From positions 1,984,001 to 2,048,000 of the forward strand of contig NW_024037051.1 of assembly GCF_015706575.1 (NCBI RefSeq): DNA of 64,000 bases, read 5' to 3'. The notes under the pieces were generated by a model. That model saw only the letters and a program-made list of their open reading frames with translations, was not told the DNA's origin and searched no databases. Origin of the DNA: Patiria miniata (Eukaryota; Echinodermata; Asteroidea; Valvatida; Asterinidae). Positions 10,711 to 20,090 of the stretch are shown here, in pieces (the first letter of the stretch is position 1; each line of letters begins with the position of its first letter). Both the position numbers and the translations under genes were made by a program.

Positions 10711-10895
10711 AATTGTGTAAACCCCAGGGGCTCCAGGGGGGGGGGGTTACCTCAACCCCTTGCAAGGGCTTTGCGCCTGCAACCCACCAGGGGGCCCTTC
10801 AGCGGTTTCTTGGACCCCGTGCCGTGTCGCGTTCCACACAAGGATGGCCTTTCAAAAATCATCCCCCCCCCCCACCTGTAACAAGAAATCTCCGC
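10711..10895. mobile_element. Poly-G/poly-C MITE-like remnant
   Basis: CCCCAGGGGCTCCAGG and a G run at the left, a C run and CTCCGCCACTG at the right. It resembles the CAGTGGCG group in design, but its ends are not clear inverted repeats and no target duplication is seen. Confidence 0.35.
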
Positions 10896-10904
10896 CACTG
10901 TTAA

Positions 10905-11255
10905 CAAGTACGACATATTGCCAATATATTAATAGTTTATTGTGATGGCTGTAAACAGCATATAGCGATTAATGGAACACAATTCTTCTCGACTCATGCA
11001 AATGCAATTGACATTTAGGAAGGAGACGAGGCAGGCAATTAGACTCTATTTTTGTAGCTCAATGTGTGTTTATCACAGATGAAAAGATGAATACAAGTAC
11101 GACATATTGCGAGTAATGGAACACAATTCTTCTCGACTCATGCAAATGCAATTGACATTTAGGAAGGAGACGAGACAGGCAATTAGACTCTATTTTTGTG
11201 TGACCATGGCAGTAGCTCAATTTGTGTTTATCACAGATGAAAAGATGAATACATG
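10905..11255 (+). repeat. Direct tandem duplication, two units of ~165-190 bp
   Basis: ACAAGTACGACATATTGC starts both units (about 10,905 and 11,093). The shared body includes GGAACACAATTCTTCTCGAC, CATTTAGGAAGGAGACGAG and CACAGATGAAAAGATGAATA. The units differ by short gaps. Confidence 0.75.
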
Positions 11256-11892
11256 GCGAGTCTAAAGAAAGTGACCGTATGATAAAAAAAATGGCACGCT
11301 CCATTTTGTAAAAAATATAATTGGGATAAAGAACATGTTATTGAGTAGTAACTGTGAACATTTCACGTAATTTGCATACTCTATTCCCAAGTCGTGTCTA
11401 TTTTAATAAAGAGATCACAAAATTCAGCTGTCCACCACTAACACCAATTTAACGGTCTACGAATTGATGAATATCCATTAATAAATATAATGGAAAAAAA
11501 AAACGTTTTCCCGCCCCCACGAATAAAGGAAAAATTGAAAAGGAAAATAGAAAAAAAAATCACCAATATTTCTAGGGAAAAAGAGTTAAATTGTTCCCCA
11601 TATTCAAAATACAGAATCTGACGGTAAAAATAATGTTTCAGTCTTGATTCATAAGATTTAAATCTCAGTTGTATTTGGAATCAATGAGGATGGCTATAAA
11701 GTGCTTGTTTCAACAGATCATCCCACAATAAAAACGAGAAATAAGAAGAGGAGCAATGGTTATTGGACTATGCCTCACTCACTAGAAAGTGAAGAGAGAC
11801 ATGTCCATTAGCATCACACCGCAGTCACATTTGCCCTAAACTGATTCTTTACTTAACCCTAAAAGGGCCGGGGGCGGAATCCGCCCCTCACT

Positions 11893-11976
11893 TTTTGGCT
11901 GGTCTCGACTCGAGACCAGCCAAAATATCGAGACCAAAGGGGACCGAGACCGAGACCAAGACCGAGACCACAGTTC

Positions 11977-12007
<31 letters not shown>

Positions 12008-12064
12008 TGGCAAAAAGTGGTCTCGAGACCGTGACCGAGACCGGTCTCGAGACCTACAACACTG
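11893..12064 (+). repeat. Degenerate (GAGACC)n hexamer array, right arm
   Basis: Repeated GAGACC units on the same strand as the array at 7317, ending in CTACAACACTG, the right terminus of the composite insertion. TGGTCTCGA/TCGAGACCA dyads occur at its start. Confidence 0.85.
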
Positions 12065-12136
12065 TTGTGTACAAACATGGATGCGCCCAGCAGGCATCAC
12101 TTTGTACATGAGTTAGCGCTGAATATAGCTCTATGA

Positions 12137-12206
12137 GTAAAACTAGCCTCCCAAGGTGATCCATGAAATAGAATGCTCCATGGATCACCGAGGGGGGCTA
12201 GTTTAA
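12137..12206. repeat. Hairpin next to the composite insertion
   Basis: AAACTAGCCTCCC with GGTGATCCATG pairs with CATGGATCACC with GGGGGGCTAGTTT, giving arms of about 27 bases around a short loop. Confidence 0.75.
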
Positions 12207-12357
12207 CTTCACCACGAGATAAAGCATTCAATATTTGTTTTAAACACTTCACCCACATATTCTGCTTGGTTTTAATATTTTAAATTATTTAAATCTTAAC
12301 ACAGTTAAAAGAAACTTCAATTTCAATACAAAATTGGTGGGAAATTTCTATTTCTCT

Positions 12358-12840
12358 CTTCCAACCGCCCCCTTCATGAAATGTTCGAACCTAACTCAGT
12401 GGTGCGCTCTCTTGGGAACAATAATGCGCTGCGCTCAACGCGCACACCAGCATTTGCACAAAAATATAATACCGCGCCATCATCCAGGAGCTTGCGTCAA
12501 GTAGATTTATACAACACCTGAATAAATCCCCGTCATCTGATTTGTGAATTGTAGATCACGTGACATATTATTATTCGGTATAATGCACGGTGCGACCATG
12601 CGTTATACCCATGCGTTATACCGTTTCACTTTGCGCTTGTTCCATGACGCGGTATTTGCGTGCAAAATGCATGCTGGTGTGCGCGTTCAGCGTAGCGCGT
12701 ATTGTTCCAAAGAGCCAGCGCTACAGCGTTGGGTTCAAACATTTTCGTGAAGGGGTAGTTCAACATCTTTAAAATCAAAATAAATTGTAGTTTATAATTT
12801 ACCAATCAAATGACGAGAATTTATTCAGGTGTTGTATAAA
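12358..12840. repeat. Two interlocked inverted repeats
   Basis: Segment X (about 12,358-12,490, with AACGCGCACACCAGCAT) is inverted at about 12,640-12,760. Segment Y (about 12,505-12,555, with TATACAACACCTGAATAAAT) is inverted at about 12,783-12,838. The order is X-Y-X'-Y' rather than a simple nested foldback. Noncoding. Confidence 0.65.
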
Positions 12841-13022
12841 ACAAATAACGAATGTTTTACGTTCGTGCGATGGAAAGAATAATTTCATTCGGTGACAGAT
12901 TGAATGTTCTATTCCACTTGAATGTTCTATTCCACTCGGCTTCGCCTCGTGGAATAGAACATTCAATCTGTCACCTCATGATATTATTCTTACCATCGCA
13001 CTCACAAACATTCGTTATTTGT
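12841..13022. repeat. Foldback with ~75-bp arms
   Basis: The left arm 12,841-12,917 (ACAAATAACGAATGTTT ... GTTCTATTCCAC) pairs with 12,949-13,022 at high identity. The spacer repeats the last part of the left arm and holds GGCTTCGCC. It abuts the interlocked repeats. Confidence 0.8.
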
Positions 13023-13059
13023 ATACTGACACGCACTCTGTAAGTGTCCTCCGCTGCTC

Positions 13060-13370
13060 ACTGTCTGATGCCACGTGCCAGGTGTGTTGATCTTTGATGT
13101 TGACCCCCGTGGTTGTCAGGTCCGTGTTTACTGTATTCAACCACGTGGTTCGTTATCCACCTCTTGGCAGCTATTTGTTCTTGCGGATCGCTTCTAGAAG
13201 CGCTTGCAGGTGTTTCCTCGGGCAGTCTCAGGAGATGGCCTGTCTACCTAAGACGTCTCCTGGTAATGGCTTTACTCCAAGACATCTCGTTGGTTTTCTT
13301 GTAGAGTTCTTTATTGTGACCTTCTTTGGTCATGTAATACCGCGCCCTGGGTATTGAGTACTGAATTGTG
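13060..13370 (-). mobile_element. LINE fragment, C-terminal end of the reverse transcriptase ORF (degenerate)
   Basis: On the minus strand, about 13,135-13,330 reads NKELYKKTNEMSWSKAI, ITRRRLR, a stop where the family usually has W, then TGHLLRLPEETPA. The pattern RRRLRW-GHLLRLPEETPA is typical of the C-terminal tail of non-LTR retrotransposon ORFs in marine invertebrates. Only this tail remains. The exact clade (RTE- or CR1-like) cannot be settled here. Confidence 0.6.
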
Positions 13371-14533
13371 AAGTCATTTTGAACCGGGAAGTGTAGTGCA
13401 TGCAAACGAATGGAGTACGTGCGCGTGTTGGTTCACGGGCTGAATCACGCGCTAATCAACCTCGGTCCCAGGGTGTCGTGCAGTACGCGCCCACCACTAC
13501 CTGCTCTATCACCCTGGTATGGATCCGTGTGTGCAAGATTTTTGCACACGTATGCAAATGAGGAATAATCTGGTACCTGCATGTGCGTTACATTAGCGTT
13601 TCTTTTTGTATGCGGTGTCTGGGGTAAAAACAGCATCAATTCGTCGCGCCGTGAATTAGAAAACACAATTTTTTGGAAGTTAAAATGTTACAATCTGGCC
13701 CACCAATATGCAGTATCACATATCATATTACTATATGAGCAAACTGGAAAGAAAAAGGAGTATTATTGAGAAGGCGTGGACGTTATAATTACAATGATCG
13801 TGAAAACACGTAATGCATGTTGGAAACACCAACTACTATACGATATAAATTCATTATTAGCCAATTGCGGCAACGAATCAGGATACAGGAAGAAAGTTTC
13901 CTATCCAGGGCTTACTATTGGAAACGAGGTTGGAAATAAAGAAAGCACTGGGGACGAGGTTGCGCGTTAACGACTTTTACACACACCATTATTGTGCACG
14001 TGATGTATATTTACTTCGGTACTCTCTCCGGTTGTTAGTAAAACGTCATACACACGCGCGAACCACTGATTACAAGCGCCCATTGGCTAAACACTCAATT
14101 TGCCTCCGGTGTAGCATGAATTTATGTTTTATGAAATACGGACTCATTGATGGTATTGCGCACGCTCATGCATAGATAATTAGGAGAGGGACCGGTCACG
14201 TGAGAGGGTTTAACCAATAAAAGGAAAAAGAGTCCGATTTTCACACGAGTCCGATTTTTCAAATGGCACCGGTTCCGTTCGTGCTATGCTCACAACGTGA
14301 AGTACAAGTACGCATGGTTAAGTTGAGATGACGTCACACTTACGAACCGGATAGTACTTTGATTGCCATTATGGTAGTACTTTGGTTGCCACGGGTAAAG
14401 TACTTTTGGCCGTGTACAGAAAAATAGCAAAAATAGAAAGTACCATGTGACTCGCTCTCGGCCAATCAAGACACAGAATCTGTGGATGAGGTGTTATAAA
14501 GTCAGTTATTTTGTTGAACAGGATTAGCTGCAG
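13371..14533 (+). other. Remaining gene 2 intron 2, no recognised element
   Basis: About 1.15 kb of noncoding sequence between the LINE remnant and exon 3. Small ORFs here have no recognisable domain. No repeat structure was seen. Confidence 0.4.
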
Positions 14534-15331
14534 CCCTGGTGTGATGATGGATCTGAAGACAGTCCATGGATACAGGTTGACTTCAATGGTACAGTCACCA
14601 TCACTGGTTTGATCACCCAGGGGCGTGGTGATCGATACAACCAATGGGTGACAGAGCACCAAGTGTCGTACAGTGATGACGCTCAGTCCTGGGATCAAGT
14701 GACTGATGCGTTTGGCACACAAATAAAGTATAGTAATCACTGTTAAATAGTTTCGTGGTTTTTCAAATCTCGACTTCAACTCCGAACATGGCTGCAGAAG
14801 ACTTGCCCCTTGAATGACGTCGGTTCAACAAGCCCAAAATATGAACACCAAATACTCATGTAAGAATTCGATATTATAAGGTTTTATTATGATTCAGGAG
14901 CAACAGAGGGACCCGAAGCTGGGGAGAAAGCCGATGTTTGGAAAACCCTGCTTATCTCGGTTAAAATATCTCAGACCAATCGAAATTTGGGAGGTGAAGC
15001 TTGTGTCTTTAATAATAAAATGGAGTAAAACCGTAGCACAGATAACTCGGTTCTATGGTGATGAAAAAAATCCCCATTTTCTTGCTGTGCAGCAATATTT
15101 ACCATCACAATAAGTAGTCCTTGAATACAATAATGATAATAACTTGGCACGACAGGGTGCGCTAAACAAGTCAACCATTTTGATTTGTTGCAGTTCGCTG
15201 GTAACTCGGACAGGAACACGTTGGTAACCGCACGGTTCCCATTGGCATTGCGCACCCGAATCCTGCACATTCACCCCACTGCATGGAACAAGCATTGTAG
15301 CATGAGGTTTGAAGTGATTGGCTGCTATTAA
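14534..15331 (+). pseudogene. Gene 2, exons 3-4: F5/8 type C remainder, exon 3 frame damaged at both edges
   Basis: Exon 3 (14,534-14,728) and exon 4 (15,194-15,331, ending TAA) match exons 3 and 4 of gene 1: WCDDGSEDSPWIQVDFNG, VTEHQVSYSDDAQSWD, then FAGNSDRNTLVTARFP and FEVIGCY. The intervening intron is homologous to that of gene 1 apart from about 105 extra bases near 14,834-14,939. Exon 3 has one extra C just after the ctgcag acceptor and lacks one G at the donor (ATAAAG-TATAG against ATAAAG-GTAAAG in gene 1). Joining exon 2 to exon 3 by the gene 1 rules therefore loses frame and soon meets a stop. This is either early pseudogenisation, a consensus error or an exon set left from a third copy. 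Exon 4 itself is open. Confidence 0.65.
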
Positions 15332-15772
15332 TCACTTTGATTGAATTAGTCGATAACTGGACAGGAAATAATCGATATCGAAAGGAATCGATAATTGAAA
15401 CCCATCTTTTTACTGATTTTGTAGTTACAATACGCCTGGTGAGATTGATGTTGCATAAAACAGTAGGTCTATACTCAGAGTTCTACACGTAGTTTGATTT
15501 TAAAATGTCACTGTATGGTAACAAAAAAATGTCAAGTGAAGTCAAGCTTTTTCTAACTTTTTAATTAGCATTCATTTATATATATGATAGTTTTCATTGG
15601 TAAAGAGCATCGCCATTATGGCTGGCTCCATTCTCTTTTAAACACCGGAGAAAAGTGTTTAAATCGGCCAATGATAAACGTGGCCACTCACTCAGGGCAA
15701 CAAATTATGGTTTTGTCCCCCCCTTGTGTTCAGTTGTGTTCAGTTTAAAAATGAACATAATTTTTGTTATAT

Positions 15773-15778
15773 AATAAA
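15773..15778 (+). promoter_or_regulatory. Polyadenylation signal AATAAA of gene 2
   Basis: AATAAA lies 442 bases after the stop codon at 15,329-15,331, the same distance as in gene 1, inside a homologous AT-rich 3' UTR. Confidence 0.55.
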
Positions 15779-15784
15779 GCAATT

Positions 15785-18060
15785 TTTAAATTTTTTTTGG
15801 AAACCATCTTTTGAATGACAAAAAAAGCGCCCGACATGACCAGCTTCACCGCTTTCCACGCGCCGTCTAGTAAGCTTAGTAGCGCTACCTTGCCCGCAAA
15901 CTCCACGACTAACGTTCTCGTAAATTGGAAGGAGTTGGCCTTAGGTACAAGGTACCAACGTACAAGTGATCTTGTTATAGCTGTTCTTTTCCTCCTGTTT
16001 GTTGTTAAAAGTACGCCTGTAATTTGCCTGTAAATAAATGTAAGGGAAAGGGGACTTAATTTTGTAAAACTCAAAAAACTGTGAGCAAAACTACTCGTTA
16101 TGTAAGTTCCAAAATTGTAAAAAAAAAATTATGTACTTCAGGATATAACAGATAGTACTTAGCAGTTATTGTCGTCATAGATGAAGTATTTACCCGGGAA
16201 ATAAACGTCTAATTTCGAGGAGAACACCGTTTACCCAAATTTCGTTGTTAATTCGGCTTTCATTAAAACGTTTGAGAGAGATGTGGTCCCGAACCGATAA
16301 AACAAATGCGACATTTCATAGTTCATTTTGAAGCTAAAGATACTGTGCTCGGCGTTAACATGGTGATGTAGTTATTACTTATCAGAATTCAATCAAAAGT
16401 AGACTCATTAATATTCAAAAATATAATAAGCTGGCTTGACAGACTTCGACACCAGCAAATCGGACGCAGAGCCTGCAAATCTGAAAGCCGGTTTTCTCTT
16501 GTTGACAAGTACATTATTCATGGTATTTGCCACCAGTACGGGCCGTTATCACGCATAGTCGTTAATCCTTGTGTGTAGGATCCGTGACCCAACCCTCTCT
16601 GTGCTTCCCCGCCCTAAACTCTTCACATTAAGCCCGATCAACAGGATCTTAAGTTGTTCTCAAACACTTCAGGCGATCTATTGCATTATGGGATGGGTAC
16701 AAGTTGAGGCCACGAAAACAAGACGAAGTTAGTGAAGTATAGTTGGGCCTTTTGGAGAGAAATCTGGTATGTCATCAGGATGCTTGCATTGTGCGCGTTG
16801 TAATATTTCTCATGTTGTAGCAGTTGTTTGTGGTTTGTCTATCCATCAGCCTTTTCAAAATCCATCAGCATTTTTGATTATTTTATGGCAGACATCGACA
16901 CAATATGCGGGCGTTTGTTTTTTCAGAGGGTTAATGTGTGTAAATACGAAAGAGTTTAACTTCCCCAAATAGCGCACTCCTGTGTGCACTTATACATTCC
17001 CGTCAAAGTATAATCTAGCGATAGAGGGCGTGCTTTTCTTCGATGGATGATTTCAGAATCTGATAAGTCACGGTCGTTCCTCCTTGACAAGATTGTGTGA
17101 ATTGCTTCAGTGTTGAAGGCGCGCAGCTAGAATGAAATGCCTTATTATCAATCGAACAAACGGAGTGAACGTACTGACTTGGTGCTATCTCGTTGTCACA
17201 TTGCCATTAAAACCTCGAAACGTACCATTGAATTTTGATCAAAGTACTGTTAATACATCACTGTAAATAGTTTAAACCACTTTTCTGGGGATCCGAATTC
17301 GAAAATAAAAACACGTTTTGCAGGGAATGTAGGAAGCAGGCTCTTGTTTTCCAGACTGGGACCGATCGAGTTCCAAAAAAAACATGCAAAACAAAATCAG
17401 GCCAACTTTACTCGCTGCTGGTAGTAGCCCGAAAATAATCACTCCGAGGCTTTTAAATTTTCACAGTGTTTAGAGGTATCTTAGAAAATAACTGGCAGGA
17501 TAGCTGCAATATCAGCAATTTACATAATAAGGTTGAGATATCCATCATCTGTGACCTGCATATGAAAATAAAGAGCTGCCCCTCTTGGCTTTAATTTGGT
17601 AAAATGCACTTTTTGGGGGCATTGAAAATGTTACTTTCTTTTCTGACAATTGAGGGCGTTTTGCCGTGAACTCACTTCTCACTTCTGTAGGTGCACTTTA
17701 CAGTCTATTAGTGACATTATTAATTAGTATCCCCTAATGGGGCTCCGGCTGTCATTGCCAACATTACTTAGTGCATTAAGTTTGCTCGAGTGACTCACTG
17801 TCATGTACTTAACAACGAGACATCAAAGACAGCAAGAACACGGCAATCGTCCTGAAATTCCGGTAGCTTTCAATGCTGAAACAGCTGTGACACTGAAGAC
17901 TCCGTCTGCCTAATGGCATCACGGTTTTGCTCATAACTTATGCACGACAATTAAGGCCCAGGAAAAACATTGTAACAGGAAAAACACTGTAACCTTGGCA
18001 GTGTGAACATAATGGATGCACAAGGCTGCATTTGAGGGATTGCATTGAAAGAAAAGTCAG
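15785..18060. other. Noncoding stretch downstream of gene 2
   Basis: About 2.3 kb without a gene that I can support. A 72-codon ATG ORF at 15,815-16,033 ends in a hydrophobic run (VIAVLFLLFVV) but matches nothing I know. Otherwise it is plain AT-rich intergenic sequence. Confidence 0.4.
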
Positions 18061-18063
18061 TTA

Positions 18064-18956
18064 GGCGAAGTAAAAAAAAACCAAGTTTCTCGTCCCCCCG
18101 CCCGCTTCCTTTTTGGAGGCCGCCTGGATTTTTTTAATATTTTTTATTTTTGAAAAATGTAGTAAAAAAACACCGAAAAAGAGTCCACAAACTCATCGAA
18201 AAATAAATACCAATACCAATACAACTCTAAATGACACTGTGGGAAAATTCCATACTGGGCCACGACTTTACCTGCCGCTAAACACATCAATTTTCACCTC
18301 ACCTAGTGATTTCACCCAAGAGGAATCCAGGAAGCTGTGTTAATGCGGAAAAAATAGGCAAAATGTGTTTTTAGAGCCATTTTGGATGCACACGTCGTGC
18401 GGAACTATAGTTGAAGCAGCCGGTCAAAACTGATTGAAGTGTGGCTGACAGACAGCGGTACGCATGACGCATGACATCGACAACCATGACGTCGCATGAG
18501 CCGGCCAATGTAGTGATCAATACTTCATTATGAATATTTATTTCTCATGAATATTTAGTTTATTTCAATTGCTACTTCAAATACGTCCAAAGATTGATTA
18601 TTGCAACAGCGATCGTGCGCGGCCTAGCGGTTAAGAGTCTCGTGTTTCAAGTAAAAGTCCGAGGTTCGAATCTTGATGAAGTAAGTCAAAGGATACAACT
18701 TTTGGCGCTTGAAAATTAATCGAAAAAAGTTGTGGCCCAGTACCGAATTTTTTCCGACACTGTAAATATGCTCAGTTCTCTTGTCCAACTTGTCTTTCAT
18801 TTTAAAAGTCTCTTTGAACAGTTGACACAACCAACGGTTGCAGGAAATTTTTAAATGGCGGCCATCTTGAAAAAATAAAAATAAAAAATAAAAGGCCCCG
18901 CTTCCTCCCTTTTTTCAAAAACCCCGGACGAGAAACTTTTTTTTTTTTACTTCGCC
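18064..18956. mobile_element. 893-bp inverted-repeat element with TTA target duplication
   Basis: The left end is GGCGAAGT plus an A run plus AAGTTTCTCGTCC; the right end is its inverse (GGACGAGAAACTTT, a T run, ACTTCGCC). TTA flanks both sides (18,061-18,063 and 18,957-18,959). A 3-bp TTA duplication fits PIF/Harbinger-type MITEs, although the GGCG terminus is not diagnostic. The interior is AT-rich and holds a tRNA-like segment at 18,611-18,680. No transposase. Confidence 0.65.
18611..18690 (+). repeat. tRNA-like SINE head
   Basis: CGGCCTAGCGGT matches the Pol III A box at 10 of 12 positions and GGTTCGAATCT matches the B box at 10 of 11, about 33 bases apart as in a tRNA. No cloverleaf with a good acceptor stem is obvious, so this is a tRNA-derived SINE head or tRNA relic rather than a working tRNA gene. 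Confidence 0.5.
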
Positions 18957-18959
18957 TTA

Positions 18960-19590
18960 CATGGGCCATTTAAATAAAGCGCGAACAGACATTAATTTGA
19001 AACTACATGTACCAACGAGGAACAACACGAACAATGCAAACTTGTATTCCACTTATTCAACATTTCATTTCATTATGCTTTAAAGATTTTGCACCATTTC
19101 TCTGTTTTTTTTGTGGGGGCACGTTTTCAAAACAAACAGATATCAATAATTATTTGAGGACCATATTTTCAAGCAGTAAGCTAGGATACTTATATGCGAC
19201 CACGACTATGCACCTTGCGAGCACGTTGTAAACAAGTCCATTAGGCGAGCGGCAGAATCCAAATTTGGGTCGACCTAAAGCCCCACCCCACACACCTACA
19301 TCATACATCAATAGTAAGCTTAATATGTGTACTTTCAGATTAGGCATGATGTGGAGCTTGGAAATTGGGAGAAATGTGTTTTTTGGCTCATTTGGGTCTA
19401 AAAGCCACATGTTTGGTCAAAAATATGATTTTAAAACTTTGGTATTTTCGTATCTGTTTGAACCAGCCTCAACTATCAAGGCAGGTTTGAGACCAATTTG
19501 ACGTTCCATCAATTCATTATTTAAAAACCATCTTAAGATTACAAAATGTTGCAGTTACTATAGGCAATATTGAGTGAAAATGTGCATTTT
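18960..19590. other. Noncoding stretch before the first gap
   Basis: 630 bases with no recognisable gene or repeat. The small ORFs have no domain signature. Confidence 0.4.
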
Positions 19591-20090
19591 NNNNNNNNNN
19601 NNNNNNNNNNNNNNNNNNNNNNNNNNNNNNNNNNNNNNNNNNNNNNNNNNNNNNNNNNNNNNNNNNNNNNNNNNNNNNNNNNNNNNNNNNNNNNNNNNNN
19701 NNNNNNNNNNNNNNNNNNNNNNNNNNNNNNNNNNNNNNNNNNNNNNNNNNNNNNNNNNNNNNNNNNNNNNNNNNNNNNNNNNNNNNNNNNNNNNNNNNNN
19801 NNNNNNNNNNNNNNNNNNNNNNNNNNNNNNNNNNNNNNNNNNNNNNNNNNNNNNNNNNNNNNNNNNNNNNNNNNNNNNNNNNNNNNNNNNNNNNNNNNNN
19901 NNNNNNNNNNNNNNNNNNNNNNNNNNNNNNNNNNNNNNNNNNNNNNNNNNNNNNNNNNNNNNNNNNNNNNNNNNNNNNNNNNNNNNNNNNNNNNNNNNNN
20001 NNNNNNNNNNNNNNNNNNNNNNNNNNNNNNNNNNNNNNNNNNNNNNNNNNNNNNNNNNNNNNNNNNNNNNNNNNNNNNNNNNNNNNNNNN
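19591..20090. other. Assembly gap of exactly 500 N
   Basis: 500 undetermined bases, probably a fixed-size scaffold gap. The unique-to-satellite junction lies inside it, so the true array edge is not seen. Confidence 0.95.

Larger units (their letters stand above)
7308..12064. mobile_element. 4.76-kb hAT-like composite insertion bounded by 8-bp target duplications
   Basis: The left terminus is CAGTGTTGTAG then TCGAGACCGG; the right terminus, read inverted, is CAGTGTTGTAG then GTCTCGAGACCGG. The flanks are exactly TTGTGTAC at 7300-7307 and TTGTGTAC at 12,065-12,072, an 8-bp duplication typical of hAT elements. Just inside each end lies a degenerate (GAGACC)n array in the same orientation. The interior holds several nested poly-G MITEs, a TATAAGCCGC minisatellite and a tandem duplication, but no transposase ORF. 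It may be one large non-autonomous element, or a short GAGACC element later split by about 4.4 kb of other insertions. It sits in intron 2 of gene 2. Confidence 0.75.

Noticed and set aside
14369-14779. 136-residue minus-strand ORF (also 2930-3148, minus strand)
   Set aside because: Antisense shadows of the conserved F5/8C exon 3.
15745-16074. ORFs of 72 (+) and 109 (-) residues downstream of gene 2
   Set aside because: They overlap on opposite strands, match no family I know, and lack supporting splice or signal features beyond one hydrophobic run.
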